In this document: in pieces, positions 18,599 through 26,480 of the stretch
Numbering within the stretch: position 1 is the first letter of the stretch
How the letters are laid out: each line of letters opens with the position of its first letter
Source: DASVEE01 sp036380735
GTDB taxonomy: Bacteria > Acidobacteriota > Thermoanaerobaculia > Gp7-AA8
DNA length: 64,000 bases
Assembly (NCBI GenBank): GCA_036380735.1
Contig: DASVEE010000003.1
Coordinates: forward strand, 18,772 to 82,771
Direction of reading: 5' to 3'
Translations under genes and position numbers: made by a program
The notes under the pieces: model-generated
The model's input: the letters and a program-made list of their open reading frames with translations, nothing else
Told to the model about the DNA's origin: nothing
Database searches by the model: none

Positions 18599-19882
18599 AT
18601 GACGCAGCGCCCCGACCGCGTGCTGTTTCCCGACAGCGGCTTCACGAAAGCCGATGCGATCGCGTATTACGCGGCCGTCAGCCGCTACCTCCTGCCGCAC
18701 CTGAAGAACCGCCCGATCTCCTTCAAGCGCTATCCCGACACCATCCGCGGCGAGTCGTTCTGGGAGAAAGATGCACCGTCGTTCACGCCGTCGTGGGTGA
18801 AACGCTTTCCGGTGCCGCGGCGCGGCGGCGAGGGCGACATCGACTACATCCTCGTCAATGACGTGCGCACGCTGAAGTGGGTGGCGAGCCCCGGCGGCAT
18901 CGAGCTGCATCCGTTCCTCCATCGCGTGCCGAAGATCGACGAGCCGACGCACATCGTCTTCGACCTCGATCCCGGCGAAGGGGCGGGACTGGAGGAGTGC
19001 TGCGAGGTCGCGTTGCTCCTGCGCGATGCGCTGAAGGTCGAGTCGGTAGCGAAGGTGTCGGGCTCGAAGGGGCTGCAGGTGTACGTCCCCATCGGCGGCG
19101 GGGTGACGCACGACGTGACGCTGGCGTTCGCGAAACGGATGGCGGAGGAGCTGGAGGCGCAGCACCCGAAGCTCATCGTGGCGAAGATGACGAAGACGCT
19201 GCGCCGCAGCAAGGTGTTCATCGACTGGAGCCAGAACGCCGACTACAAGACCACGGTGGCGGTGTACTCGCTGCGCGCCAAACGCGACGAGCCGTACGTC
19301 TCGATGCCCGTGACGTGGCAGGAAGTGAAGCGCGCGAAGAACCTGGAGTTCACCCCGGAGGGGGCGCTGAAGCGGCTGGCCAAGCTCGGCGATCTGTGGC
19401 GCGCGTTGTCCGTTGCCCGTTTTCCGTTGTCCGTCCCGGCGAAGCGCAGCACGAAAAACGGACCGCGGAAATCGGACAACGCTCCTCGCCCCAAAGCCCG
19501 CAGCCAATCCGGCCGCCGCCTATTCACGCTCGCGAAGACGGAGACCGGCAGCGAGCTGTGGCTCGACATGCACGGCCGCTTCAAACGCTGGCTGCTGCGC
19601 GCCGACCGCGAAGGTTCGGCCTCACTCATCGCCATGCCCGCCGGCGACTTCCCCATCAATCGCGAATACTTCGAAGGGCGCGTCCCGAAGCAGTGGGAGG
19701 GCCGCGTCACCATCGAAGACAGCGGCGCCTACGAGCTGATCGAAGGCAGCTACGCACAACAACGCTTCGCCCTCTGGTTCAGCGGCAAAGCGCTGGCCGG
19801 AGAGTGGACGTTGGAGACGGTGGTGCCGGACGACGCGGCACACCGGTCATGGAGACTGAAACCCGTTCCTCGCAGCGGCTAG
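18599..19882 (+). CDS. LigD-type NHEJ polymerase with degenerate phosphoesterase-like domain
   Basis: A 427-residue protein. Residues 5-270 form the AEP-type primase/polymerase of LigD. The catalytic FDLDPGEG (D122, D124), SGSKGLQVYVP and KVFIDWSQN (D209) motifs are present. Residues 311-420 follow the strand order of the LigD 3'-phosphoesterase domain (LDMHGRFKRWLLR, FEGRVPKQWEGRVTIEDSGAY, FSGKALAGEWTLETV), but the family's His-rich metal site (HDATRLHYD-type) is missing. No ATP-dependent ligase domain is attached, and no Ku is seen in the window. The protein would fill gaps during end joining. The Pol-first order with an inactive-looking PE domain is unusual. The linker contains a 7-bp repeat hairpin. 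Confidence 0.85.
   Translation: MTQRPDRVLFPDSGFTKADAIAYYAAVSRYLLPHLKNRPISFKRYPDTIRGESFWEKDAPSFTPSWVKRFPVPRRGGEGDIDYILVNDVRTLKWVASPGGIELHPFLHRVPKIDEPTHIVFDLDPGEGAGLEECCEVALLLRDALKVESVAKVSGSKGLQVYVPIGGGVTHDVTLAFAKRMAEELEAQHPKLIVAKMTKTLRRSKVFIDWSQNADYKTTVAVYSLRAKRDEPYVSMPVTWQEVKRAKNLEFTPEGALKRLAKLGDLWRALSVARFPLSVPAKRSTKNGPRKSDNAPRPKARSQSGRRLFTLAKTETGSELWLDMHGRFKRWLLRADREGSASLIAMPAGDFPINREYFEGRVPKQWEGRVTIEDSGAYELIEGSYAQQRFALWFSGKALAGEWTLETVVPDDAAHRSWRLKPVPRSG
19403..19482. repeat. In-frame 7-bp repeat hairpin inside coding sequence
   Basis: Tandem CCGTTGT-like 7-mers (19405-19433) and an inverted partner end in CGGACAACGC. The outer arms 19403-19412 and 19473-19482 are exactly complementary over 10 bp. 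It encodes the linker between the two domains of the LigD-like protein without breaking the frame. Confidence 0.6.
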
Positions 19883-20181
19883 CGCTTCTTGGCTAACCTC
19901 TTTCGCCAGTAACCAGGTCGCCGCTTGTCGTGCGCCACTGCAACCACCCTGACGATGTCGTCATCAAAGAAGTACACGAGTGAGTACGGATACGTGGGAA
20001 ACACGTACCGGCGCGTACCTGCGAGATAAATGGGCCACTGTCCCGGAGCCTCGATGACCTGTCGTATCGCATGGTCCAGTTCGCGCAGGAACCCAGCCTC
20101 CGCCGCTTCGCTCCGCCGGCGGTACCACGCGCGATCTTTCTCGACCTCGGCGGCTGCATCCGCGAAAAACGCCAGACGCAT
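19879..20181 (-). CDS. ParE/RelE-family toxin
   Basis: A 100-residue toxin of the RelE/ParE superfamily. FFADAAAEVEKDRAWYRRRS is followed by FLRELDHAIRQVIEAPGQWP, then YVFPTYPYSLVYFFDDDIVRVVAVAHDKRRPGYW. The ending VAHxKRxPxYW is typical of ParE-like toxins paired with small addiction-module antitoxins. It follows its antitoxin and shares one base with the antitoxin stop (TGATG). Its 3' end overlaps the convergent LigD-like gene by 4 bp. Confidence 0.88.
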   Translation of the reverse strand: MRLAFFADAAAEVEKDRAWYRRRSEAAEAGFLRELDHAIRQVIEAPGQWPIYLAGTRRYVFPTYPYSLVYFFDDDIVRVVAVAHDKRRPGYWRKRLAKKR

Positions 20182-20411
20182 CAGCGGTCAGGGCGGTGCA
20201 AATGCGCGCGCACGTCGGACCAGGAAATCGTCTCGACGCGACCCGCGCGGAAGTCGGCCATTCTTCGCTCGATCTCCGCTGCCCACGCTTCCTCGACACC
20301 TTCATCAGCAGGATCTTCGATGCTCTCGAGGAGCAATCCGGCCAGTTCGGCTCGTTCTTCCGCGGGTAACCGCGACGCTTGCTCGTACAGCTCTTCCACC
20401 GCGCGTGTCAT
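20181..20411 (-). CDS. Addiction-module antitoxin
   Basis: A 76-residue acidic protein with the hallmark LPAEERAELAGLLLESIED, followed by a helix EEAWAAEIERRMADFRAGRVETISWSDVRAHL. This matches the small TIGR02574-type antitoxins, which bind ParE-like toxins with their C-terminal half. It is encoded immediately upstream of the toxin and is translationally linked to it. Autoregulation is expected, although the short protein lacks an evident DNA-binding domain. Confidence 0.85.
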   Translation of the reverse strand: MTRAVEELYEQASRLPAEERAELAGLLLESIEDPADEGVEEAWAAEIERRMADFRAGRVETISWSDVRAHLHRPDR

Positions 20412-20442
20412 GACGCAATTCTAACCCCGGCGAGAATACTGC

Positions 20443-20528
20443 GGACAAATAGGACCTATGGGACGAATAGGACCTATGGGACATCCCATCTGTCCCATAC
20501 GTCCCATCTGTCCTATTCGTCCTATTTC
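20443..20528. repeat. 9-bp repeats folding into a long imperfect hairpin
   Basis: GGAC-type units (20443-20482) are followed at once by GTCC-type units (20485-20527). The arms can pair over about 35 bp. The TAG stop of the oligopeptidase gene (20522-20524, minus strand) lies in the outer arm, so the hairpin forms right at the 3' end of that mRNA. Confidence 0.75.
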
Positions 20529-22630
20529 CCCACGATCTGCGAAAGCAGCCACGCGTAGTCGTGTGCGTCTTCTTTCAGCTTGTCGTAGCGGCCCGACGCG
20601 CCGCCGTGGCCGGCCCCCATGTTCACGGACAGCAGCAGGTCGTTGTCGTCCGTCTTCATCGTGCGCAGCCGCGCGACCCACTTGGCCGCTTCCCAGTAGC
20701 CGACCTGGCTGTCGTTGAGTGACGTCCGCACGAGCATCGCCGGGTACTTTTTCTTCTCGATGTTCGAGTACGGGTCGTAGCTCTTCATGTAGAAGTAGGC
20801 GTCCTTCTCGTTCGGGTTGCCCCACTCGAGATACTCCTGCGTGGTCAGCGGGAGCGACGCGTCGAGCATCGTGTTCATCACGTCGACGAACGGCACGTAC
20901 ACCAGCGCCGCCTTGAAGAGGTCGGGGCGCATGTTCACCACGGTGCCCATGAGCAGACCGCCGGCGCTGCCGCCGGAGATCGCGAGCTTCTCCTTCGACG
21001 TGTACTTCTCCTTGACGAGGTGCTCGGCCACGGCGATGAAGTCGGTGAAGGTGTTCTTCTTCGCCATCATCCGCCCCTGCTCGTGCCACTCCTTCCCCAT
21101 CTCGCCGCCGCCGCGGATGTGCGCGAGCGCGTACACGACGCCGCGATCGAGCAGCGAGAGGCGGTTGGAGGAGAAGCCGTCCGGCATCGACGCGCCGTAC
21201 GAGCCGTACGCGTAGAGCAGCGTCGGGTTGTTCTTCCGCGGATCGATGTCCTTGCGATAGACGAGCGCCACCGGGATCTTCGCGCCGTCGCTCGCCGTGA
21301 CGAAAAGGCGCTCCGACTTGTACTTCGCCGGATCGTAGCCGCCAAGGACTTCGTTGCGCTTGAGGAGGGTCTGCTTCTTCGTGTCGAGATCGTAGTCGTA
21401 CACCGAAGGCGGCGTGACCATCGACTGGTACGAGTAGCGGTAGACGTTCGTGTCGAATTCTTCGTTCGCGTTCGGACCGGCAGCGTAGGCCGGCTCGGGG
21501 AACGTGATGCGATGCATCTTCGCCGTCGCGGCCGACGGCTCGGTCGGACGGAGGTCGTACACCTCGAACGCGCTGAGACCGCCTTCTCGGAGGCGTACCA
21601 CCATGTGGTCGCGGAAGAGATCGATCTGCTCGATGCGCACCGGCTTGCGGTGCGCAACGAGCTCGACCCAGTTCTTCTGCGCGGGGTCGCTCACCGGGGC
21701 CGTGACGACGCGGTAGTTGATGCCGGCGTCGTTCGTCATGATGTACAGCTTGTCGCCGCGATGATCCGCGTAGTACTTGTGGTCGGCCTTGCGCGGCGCG
21801 ATGATGCGCGGCTCCGCGTCCGGCTTCGCCGCCGGGATCATGCGCACTTCGCTGCTGGTCTTGCTCTCCGTGGTGAGGAAGATCCAGTCGCCGCTGCGGG
21901 AGCGCTCCGCGTAGACGTCGAACAGCTCGTCCTTCTCCTCGAAGACCAGCGTGTGCTCGTCCGTGCCGATGACGTGACGGTAGATGCGGTTGTCGCGCTT
22001 CGCGTCGTTTTCGGTCGAGTAGAAGAGCGTCTTGTTATCGGCGGCCCAGAAGACGGAGCCGGTGCGCTCGACCGTGTCGGGCAGCAGCTCACCCGTGCGC
22101 AGATCCTTGACGTGCAGCCGGTATTGGCGGTAGCCGGTGTCGTCGACGGAGTACGCCAGGTAGTTCCCGTCATCCGTGACGTCGAAGTCGTTCACCGACA
22201 TGAACTTCTTGCCTTCGGCGAGCTTGTTCACGTCGAGGAGGATCTGTTCGGGCGCGTCGAGCCTCTCCTTCTTCCGCGCGTAGATGGGGTACTGCTTCCC
22301 CGCCTCGGTGCGCGTGTAATAGAAGTAGCCGCGCTTGCGAAACGGGACGTTCTGGTCGGTCTGCTTGATGCGGCCGAGCATCTCATCGTAGAGCTTCTTC
22401 TGCAGCTCTTCCGTCGGCTTCATCTTCGCGGCGGTGTACGCATTCTCCGCTTCGAGATGAGCGATGGTCTCGGGGCTCGTCTTCTCGCGAAGCCAGCCGT
22501 ACTCGTCGACACGCGTGTCGCCATGCAGGGTCGACTCCTTCGGGACTTTCTTCGCGACGGGTGGTTTGGGATCAGCAGCCTGGGTTTCGATCGATACAGC
22601 CATGAGCAGCAGCGCGAAGAATGCCTTCAC
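20522..22630 (-). CDS. ptrB: Secreted oligopeptidase B-like serine peptidase (S9A family)
   Basis: A 702-residue prolyl-oligopeptidase family enzyme with an N-terminal signal peptide (MKAFFALLLMAVSIETQA). E. coli PtrB lacks one, so this copy is probably periplasmic. Residues 30-410 form the seven-bladed propeller that excludes folded proteins. The alpha/beta-hydrolase domain carries the triad S555 (GGSAGG), D640 (NDSQV) and H675 (GAGHGG). GYWEAAKW after the Asp, together with DASLPLTTQEYLEWGNP, is typical of oligopeptidase B, which cuts after Arg or Lys in short peptides. The transporters nearby could take up the products. Confidence 0.92.
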   Translation of the reverse strand: MKAFFALLLMAVSIETQAADPKPPVAKKVPKESTLHGDTRVDEYGWLREKTSPETIAHLEAENAYTAAKMKPTEELQKKLYDEMLGRIKQTDQNVPFRKRGYFYYTRTEAGKQYPIYARKKERLDAPEQILLDVNKLAEGKKFMSVNDFDVTDDGNYLAYSVDDTGYRQYRLHVKDLRTGELLPDTVERTGSVFWAADNKTLFYSTENDAKRDNRIYRHVIGTDEHTLVFEEKDELFDVYAERSRSGDWIFLTTESKTSSEVRMIPAAKPDAEPRIIAPRKADHKYYADHRGDKLYIMTNDAGINYRVVTAPVSDPAQKNWVELVAHRKPVRIEQIDLFRDHMVVRLREGGLSAFEVYDLRPTEPSAATAKMHRITFPEPAYAAGPNANEEFDTNVYRYSYQSMVTPPSVYDYDLDTKKQTLLKRNEVLGGYDPAKYKSERLFVTASDGAKIPVALVYRKDIDPRKNNPTLLYAYGSYGASMPDGFSSNRLSLLDRGVVYALAHIRGGGEMGKEWHEQGRMMAKKNTFTDFIAVAEHLVKEKYTSKEKLAISGGSAGGLLMGTVVNMRPDLFKAALVYVPFVDVMNTMLDASLPLTTQEYLEWGNPNEKDAYFYMKSYDPYSNIEKKKYPAMLVRTSLNDSQVGYWEAAKWVARLRTMKTDDNDLLLSVNMGAGHGGASGRYDKLKEDAHDYAWLLSQIVGK

Positions 22631-22650
22631 GTAGTTTCCTCCGATGTAGC

Positions 22651-22727
22651 TGTTAGCTCGCAGCTCTTGGCTCTCAGGTCTTCGGGGCAGAGCGGCGGGC
22701 CTGAGAGCCAGGAGCTCAGAACTAACA
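22651..22727. repeat. Inverted repeat, 28-bp arms
   Basis: Arms 22651-22678 and 22700-22727 match at 24 of 28 positions around a 21-base loop. It lies between the queA stop and the start of the oligopeptidase gene. It could be a terminator for queA or a small palindromic mobile repeat; no T-tract is seen. Confidence 0.6.
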
Positions 22728-22741
22728 GCTCGTACGGAACA

Positions 22742-23773
22742 CTACACGATGAGGTGCAAATCCCCGAATTCGTGCCAGAGGTAGCCGTACTCCAGCGCCG
22801 CGGCGTAGCTCTTCGCGATGTGCTCACGCCCGGCGATCGCTTCGAGCATCGCGAGATGCGTGGCCTTCGGCTCGTGGAAGCCCGTCAGGAGCGCGTCGAC
22901 AACACGCACGCCGCGCTCCGGCGTGATGACCACGTCGGTCCAGCCGCGCGTGGCGACGAGCTCGCCGCTCGCGTCGAGCGAGGATTCGAGCGCGCGCACG
23001 ACGGTCGTTCCGACCGCGACGACCTTTCCGCCACGCGCTTTCGCCCGCCGCACCTCGTCGACTGTCCGTTGCTGAACGTCGAAGAACTCCTCGTGCGGCC
23101 GCTCGTGCGCTTCGAGGCTGGCCACGCCCGCATGCAGGACGAGCTTCGCCAGACGCACCCCGCGCCGCCTGAGGCAGACGAGGAGTTGCCGCGTGAACGC
23201 GCGCCCCGCCGACGGCATCTCCGCCGAGCCGGGGTCGCGCGCAAAGACCGTCTGGTAGGCATCGATGGGAAAGCGCTGATCCACGTAGGAGTACGCGATC
23301 GGGTGACCGTGACGTTGCTGGTACGCGCGCAGCGGCAGATCGCTGTCGAAGCGCGCCAACCAGAGGCGCGAGGAATCGCGGTAAGGCTCCAGGAGAGTGA
23401 CGCCGGCACCGGGGATGGTGAAGGTCTCGAAGGTCTGCTTTGTCCCATGCGCCCCATTCGTCTCACTGCTCCCATTCCACCGCGGCTCCACGATGACGCG
23501 CCCATCCGGCAGCGCGGTGGAAAAGTGCAGCGCAATCGTTTCCCCATTGCCGCGCACCGCCGTCACCGCGGCAGGCAGCGTGGCGGTGGTGTTCAGCACC
23601 ACGAGATCGCCGGGATTCAGGAAGCGCGGCAACTCGCGAAAGTGCGCGTGCACTAGCGAATCGTCTTCCGTGTTGCTGACAAGCAGACGCACGTCGTCAC
23701 GCCCGTCGCCACGCAGCTCCGCCGGCACGCGCGCTTCGAGGTCGTGGGGGAGCTCGAAGTCGAGCGGGCTCAT
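22742..23773 (-). CDS. queA: S-adenosylmethionine:tRNA ribosyltransferase-isomerase
   Basis: QueA transfers and isomerises the ribosyl group of SAM onto 7-aminomethyl-7-deazaguanine in tRNA, giving epoxyqueuosine. The 343 residues are the normal length. Family motifs include FELPHDLEARVPAE at the N terminus, FRELPRFLNPGDLVVLNTT, LVLHAGVASLEAHERPHEEFF (the GTF-type block usually reads H.G.GTF.P) and VGTTVVRALES, plus ITPERGVRVVDALLTGFHEPKATHLAM. The central HAGVASLEA block is divergent from the usual HVGAGTFxPV, so activity deserves a check. The ATG overlaps the stop of the SDR gene. Confidence 0.85.
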   Translation of the reverse strand: MSPLDFELPHDLEARVPAELRGDGRDDVRLLVSNTEDDSLVHAHFRELPRFLNPGDLVVLNTTATLPAAVTAVRGNGETIALHFSTALPDGRVIVEPRWNGSSETNGAHGTKQTFETFTIPGAGVTLLEPYRDSSRLWLARFDSDLPLRAYQQRHGHPIAYSYVDQRFPIDAYQTVFARDPGSAEMPSAGRAFTRQLLVCLRRRGVRLAKLVLHAGVASLEAHERPHEEFFDVQQRTVDEVRRAKARGGKVVAVGTTVVRALESSLDASGELVATRGWTDVVITPERGVRVVDALLTGFHEPKATHLAMLEAIAGREHIAKSYAAALEYGYLWHEFGDLHLIV

Positions 23774-24450
23774 GACGCCACCATCATCTGCTGCGCTTCG
23801 ACACGCGCGAACCGCGGCGCGCCGTCGAACGCGGCTTCGACGATCTCGACGATCGCCGGCGCGACGAGGTCCGGTGTCGGCATCGACGTAAAGTCGGCCC
23901 CCGGCGTCGCGTTGCGATGCATCTCCGTGTTCATGTCGCCCGGATCGACGACCACCACGCGCAGCCCCTCGTTCTCCTCGGCCAGCGTTCGCGAGAGATG
24001 CTCCAGCGCGGCCTTGCTCGCGCCGTAGCCGCCCCAGCCCGGATAGGCGTTCACGCCCGCATCGGAGCTGATGTTGATCACGACTTTCAGCGTGGGAAGC
24101 AGCAGTTGCGTGAGATGCAGCGGCGCGACCGCGTTGACGCGGAAGACGCGGAGCAGCGCATCCCACGGATACTCCGCCAGCCGCGGCATCGGCAGCGGCC
24201 CGAGCTCCGAAGCATTGTTGATGAGGACATCGACGTGACCCGCGCGCGCCGCGACGTCTTCGGCGATGTCGGAGATGTCACCGGCGATCGCCGTGACTCT
24301 GGTGAAACGCGCGAGCTCGCGCGCCACTTCGAGCAGCGGCGCCTCACGGCGCGCGTTCAGAACGAGATTGAAGTCGTGTTGTGCGAGAAGCCTCGCGATG
24401 GCAAGCCCGAGGCCTTGCGAGGCACCGGTAACGAGTGCTGTACGTTTCAT
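23770..24450 (-). CDS. Short-chain dehydrogenase/reductase
   Basis: A 226-residue classical SDR. The cofactor motif is TGASQGLG (residues 8-15), the NAG-type motif reads NNAS, the catalytic Ser is in NISSDAG, and the YxxxK pair is YGASKAAL. Arg in the second strand (NARREA) suggests NADP(H) preference. The substrate is unknown. It lies upstream of queA with a 4-bp overlap (ATGA), so both are probably transcribed together, although a functional link to queuosine is not established. Confidence 0.88.
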   Translation of the reverse strand: MKRTALVTGASQGLGLAIARLLAQHDFNLVLNARREAPLLEVARELARFTRVTAIAGDISDIAEDVAARAGHVDVLINNASELGPLPMPRLAEYPWDALLRVFRVNAVAPLHLTQLLLPTLKVVINISSDAGVNAYPGWGGYGASKAALEHLSRTLAEENEGLRVVVVDPGDMNTEMHRNATPGADFTSMPTPDLVAPAIVEIVEAAFDGAPRFARVEAQQMMVAS

Positions 24451-24529
24451 GAGTACAGCATCGGTTTACCTGGAGCTGCGCGAACACGTACGGTGGGTCG
24501 GTACCGCGCCTGTACGAAGGTACAGGGAA

Positions 24530-24683
24530 CGATAGGACGGATAGGACGAATAGGTTTCTACACGGCGGGGGGGGGGTGTCCTGTTGGACCCGGTGGTCCT
24601 ATTCGTCCCATCCGTCCTATTCGTCCCATCCGTCCTATTCGTCCTATCGGTCCTATTCGTCCTATCGGTCCTGTCGGCGTCCT
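24530..24683. repeat. 9-bp repeat tract with inverted partner and a G10 run
   Basis: GGAC-type units (24530-24555) are followed by a run of ten G residues and then about nine GTCC-type units up to five bases before the stop of the response-regulator gene. It is the longest tract in the window. The homopolymer may be an assembly or sequencing weak spot. Confidence 0.75.
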
Positions 24684-24687
24684 GCCA

Positions 24688-25275
24688 TCAGAGTCCGCGT
24701 TCCTTCGCCAGCGCCACCGCCTGCGCGCGGTTTTCGGCACCCAGCTTGTTGAGGATCGCCGTCACGTGAAACTTGACCGTGCGCTCGGTGATGCCGAGGG
24801 CGTGGGCGATCTCCTTGTTCGACTGGCCGCGCGTGATCAGCGCCAGCACTTCGCGCTCGCGCGCGGAAAGCCGCGGCGCATGCGACAGCGCCACGACGCG
24901 CGTCGCCACACGCGGATCCAGCCACGTCTCCCCGCGGGCGGCGCTGCGGATGGCACGCTCGATGTCGTCCACCGCGGCGCCCTTGAGGAGATAGCCGCGC
25001 GCGCCGTTGCGAAGCGCGGTCTCGATCTGCTCGTCGCTGGCGTACGCGGTCAACACGACCACCGGCACCCCGAACTTCGCCACCGCCTCGACGCCACTCA
25101 TCCCCGGCAGTTCCAGGTCGAGCAGCACGACATCCGGCCGCAGCCGCGCCGTCGCCGCCAGCGCCTCTTCGGCGGAGCCGAACGCCCCGGCAATGACAAA
25201 GCCATCGCGGCGCTCCAGCGCGGCCACCAGCCCTTCCCGCACGATGGGGTGATCATCAACGATGAGAAGGTTCAT
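24688..25275 (-). CDS. NarL/FixJ-type response regulator (LuxR HTH)
   Basis: A 195-residue two-component regulator. The receiver domain covers residues 1-115, with acidic pair D7/D8, phospho-acceptor D53 (VVLLDLELPGMSG), Thr in VVVLTAY and Lys in GYLLKG. The LuxR-type helix-turn-helix covers about 133-192 (LSAREREVLALITRGQSNKEIAHALGITERTVKFHVTAILNKLG). Its partner is the histidine kinase encoded upstream on the same strand, separated by a repeat tract at 25284-25366. Targets are unknown. Confidence 0.95.
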   Translation of the reverse strand: MNLLIVDDHPIVREGLVAALERRDGFVIAGAFGSAEEALAATARLRPDVVLLDLELPGMSGVEAVAKFGVPVVVLTAYASDEQIETALRNGARGYLLKGAAVDDIERAIRSAARGETWLDPRVATRVVALSHAPRLSAREREVLALITRGQSNKEIAHALGITERTVKFHVTAILNKLGAENRAQAVALAKERGL

Positions 25276-25283
25276 GGATATGT

Positions 25284-25367
25284 CATGGGACCAACAGGAC
25301 CAATGTAACCCCTACGCGTACTATGGGTCCTATAGGTCCTATCCGTCCTATTCGTCCGATCGTTCCT
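25284..25367. repeat. 9-bp repeat tract between kinase and regulator genes
   Basis: GGAC-type (25284-25303) and GTCC-type units (25327-25366) flank a short spacer. The GTCC block ends six bases before the stop of the kinase gene. The tract interrupts an otherwise tight two-gene unit and could set the kinase-to-regulator expression ratio. Confidence 0.6.
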
Positions 25368-25372
25368 ATCCT

Positions 25373-26473
25373 TCACCGTGGCACCCGCACTTCCACGTGC
25401 GTCCCCTGCGCCGCCGCAATGCGCAAGGTTCCCCCGGCCAGACGCGCCCTTTCCCGCATCCCGCGAATCCCGTGACGATCTTCCGGCACGCGGCGCATGT
25501 CGAAGCCGCGGCCGTCGTCCACGATCGACAGCGTTGCGGTCTTCGGCGTGCAGCGCAGGACCACACTCACCGTCTGCGCGTGTGCGTGCTGGCGCACGTT
25601 CGCCAGCGCCTGCTCCGCGATGCGGTACAGCTCCGCTTCCGCGGCCAGCGGCAGCGGGCACGCGGCTGCCGTATCGACCGAAACGCGGATGCCGCTTTGC
25701 GAGGTGAACTCGCGCGCGAGCGTCGCCAGTGCCTGCGCGAGCGGCCGCCCAGCCAGCGGCTCAGCGCGCAGGTTCGTCACGGAGCGTCGCGCTTCTTCGA
25801 GGCTCATGCGTGCCGCCCGCAGCGCCGCGTTGAGGTGCTGCTCCTCGCCGAGCACTTCCTTCGCCGCTTCGAGCTGCAGGGCGATCCCGGTGAGGCTCTG
25901 CGCGATCGTGTCGTGGATCTCGCGCGCGAGGCGCGTCCGTTCGTCGGCGCGCGCGAGACGTGCCGTCTCCTCCGCCAGCCGCGCGCGCTCGATGGCGACG
26001 CCGAGTTGGAAGCCGATGGTCGAAAGCAGCCGCAGTTCGCGCCCGTCCAGGCGGCGCATCGCCGGCGCCGTCACGTTCATCACCCCGAGCGGCTTGTCCT
26101 GGAAGAAGAGCGGCACGGACGCGTGGTGAGCGATGTCGCGCGTCTCCTCCACGTTCTTCACCGCCGGCCGGAGCCGGCTGCACGCCATGACGTCGATGTT
26201 GCGCGGCTCGAGCGAGCCGTGGCGGAACTCCTCGAGGCACCAGCACGACGAGCCCGTCATGCGCACCGGCTCCTGCAGGTACGGCGGCAGGTTGCGCGCC
26301 GCGGCGCTGTAGACATGCCCCGTGTCGGGATCGACCAGCCACACCCAGCCGGTGTCGAGGTCCAGCAGTTCGGTGACCAGTCCCAGCGTGCGGTCGAGCG
26401 CCTGCTGCACGTCCGGCGCGCTGTTCAGCGCTTCCGCGATCGCGTTGAGGATCTCCAGCTCTTTGCGACGCAT
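25373..26473 (-). CDS. GAF-domain sensor histidine kinase (HisKA_3 type)
   Basis: A 366-residue soluble kinase. Residues 10-165 are a GAF domain with several Cys (SSCWCLEEF and MACSR), suggesting redox, metal or small-molecule sensing. Residues 175-240 are the HisKA_3 dimerisation domain, with phospho-acceptor H187 in REIHDTIAQSL. The ATPase domain follows (ALANVRQHAHAQ as N box, VDDGRGFD as G1, HGIRGMRERA as G2). The absence of membrane segments means it senses an internal signal. It starts 7 bp after the glnS stop, so it is probably co-transcribed with glnS. Confidence 0.92.
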   Translation of the reverse strand: MRRKELEILNAIAEALNSAPDVQQALDRTLGLVTELLDLDTGWVWLVDPDTGHVYSAAARNLPPYLQEPVRMTGSSCWCLEEFRHGSLEPRNIDVMACSRLRPAVKNVEETRDIAHHASVPLFFQDKPLGVMNVTAPAMRRLDGRELRLLSTIGFQLGVAIERARLAEETARLARADERTRLAREIHDTIAQSLTGIALQLEAAKEVLGEEQHLNAALRAARMSLEEARRSVTNLRAEPLAGRPLAQALATLAREFTSQSGIRVSVDTAAACPLPLAAEAELYRIAEQALANVRQHAHAQTVSVVLRCTPKTATLSIVDDGRGFDMRRVPEDRHGIRGMRERARLAGGTLRIAAAQGTHVEVRVPR

Positions 26474-26480
26474 GCCGTCG

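Noticed and set aside
21020..23656. Very long plus-strand frame (878 residues) opposite the S9 peptidase and queA
   Set aside because: Arg/Val/His-rich shadow of two well-identified minus-strand genes, with no motifs.
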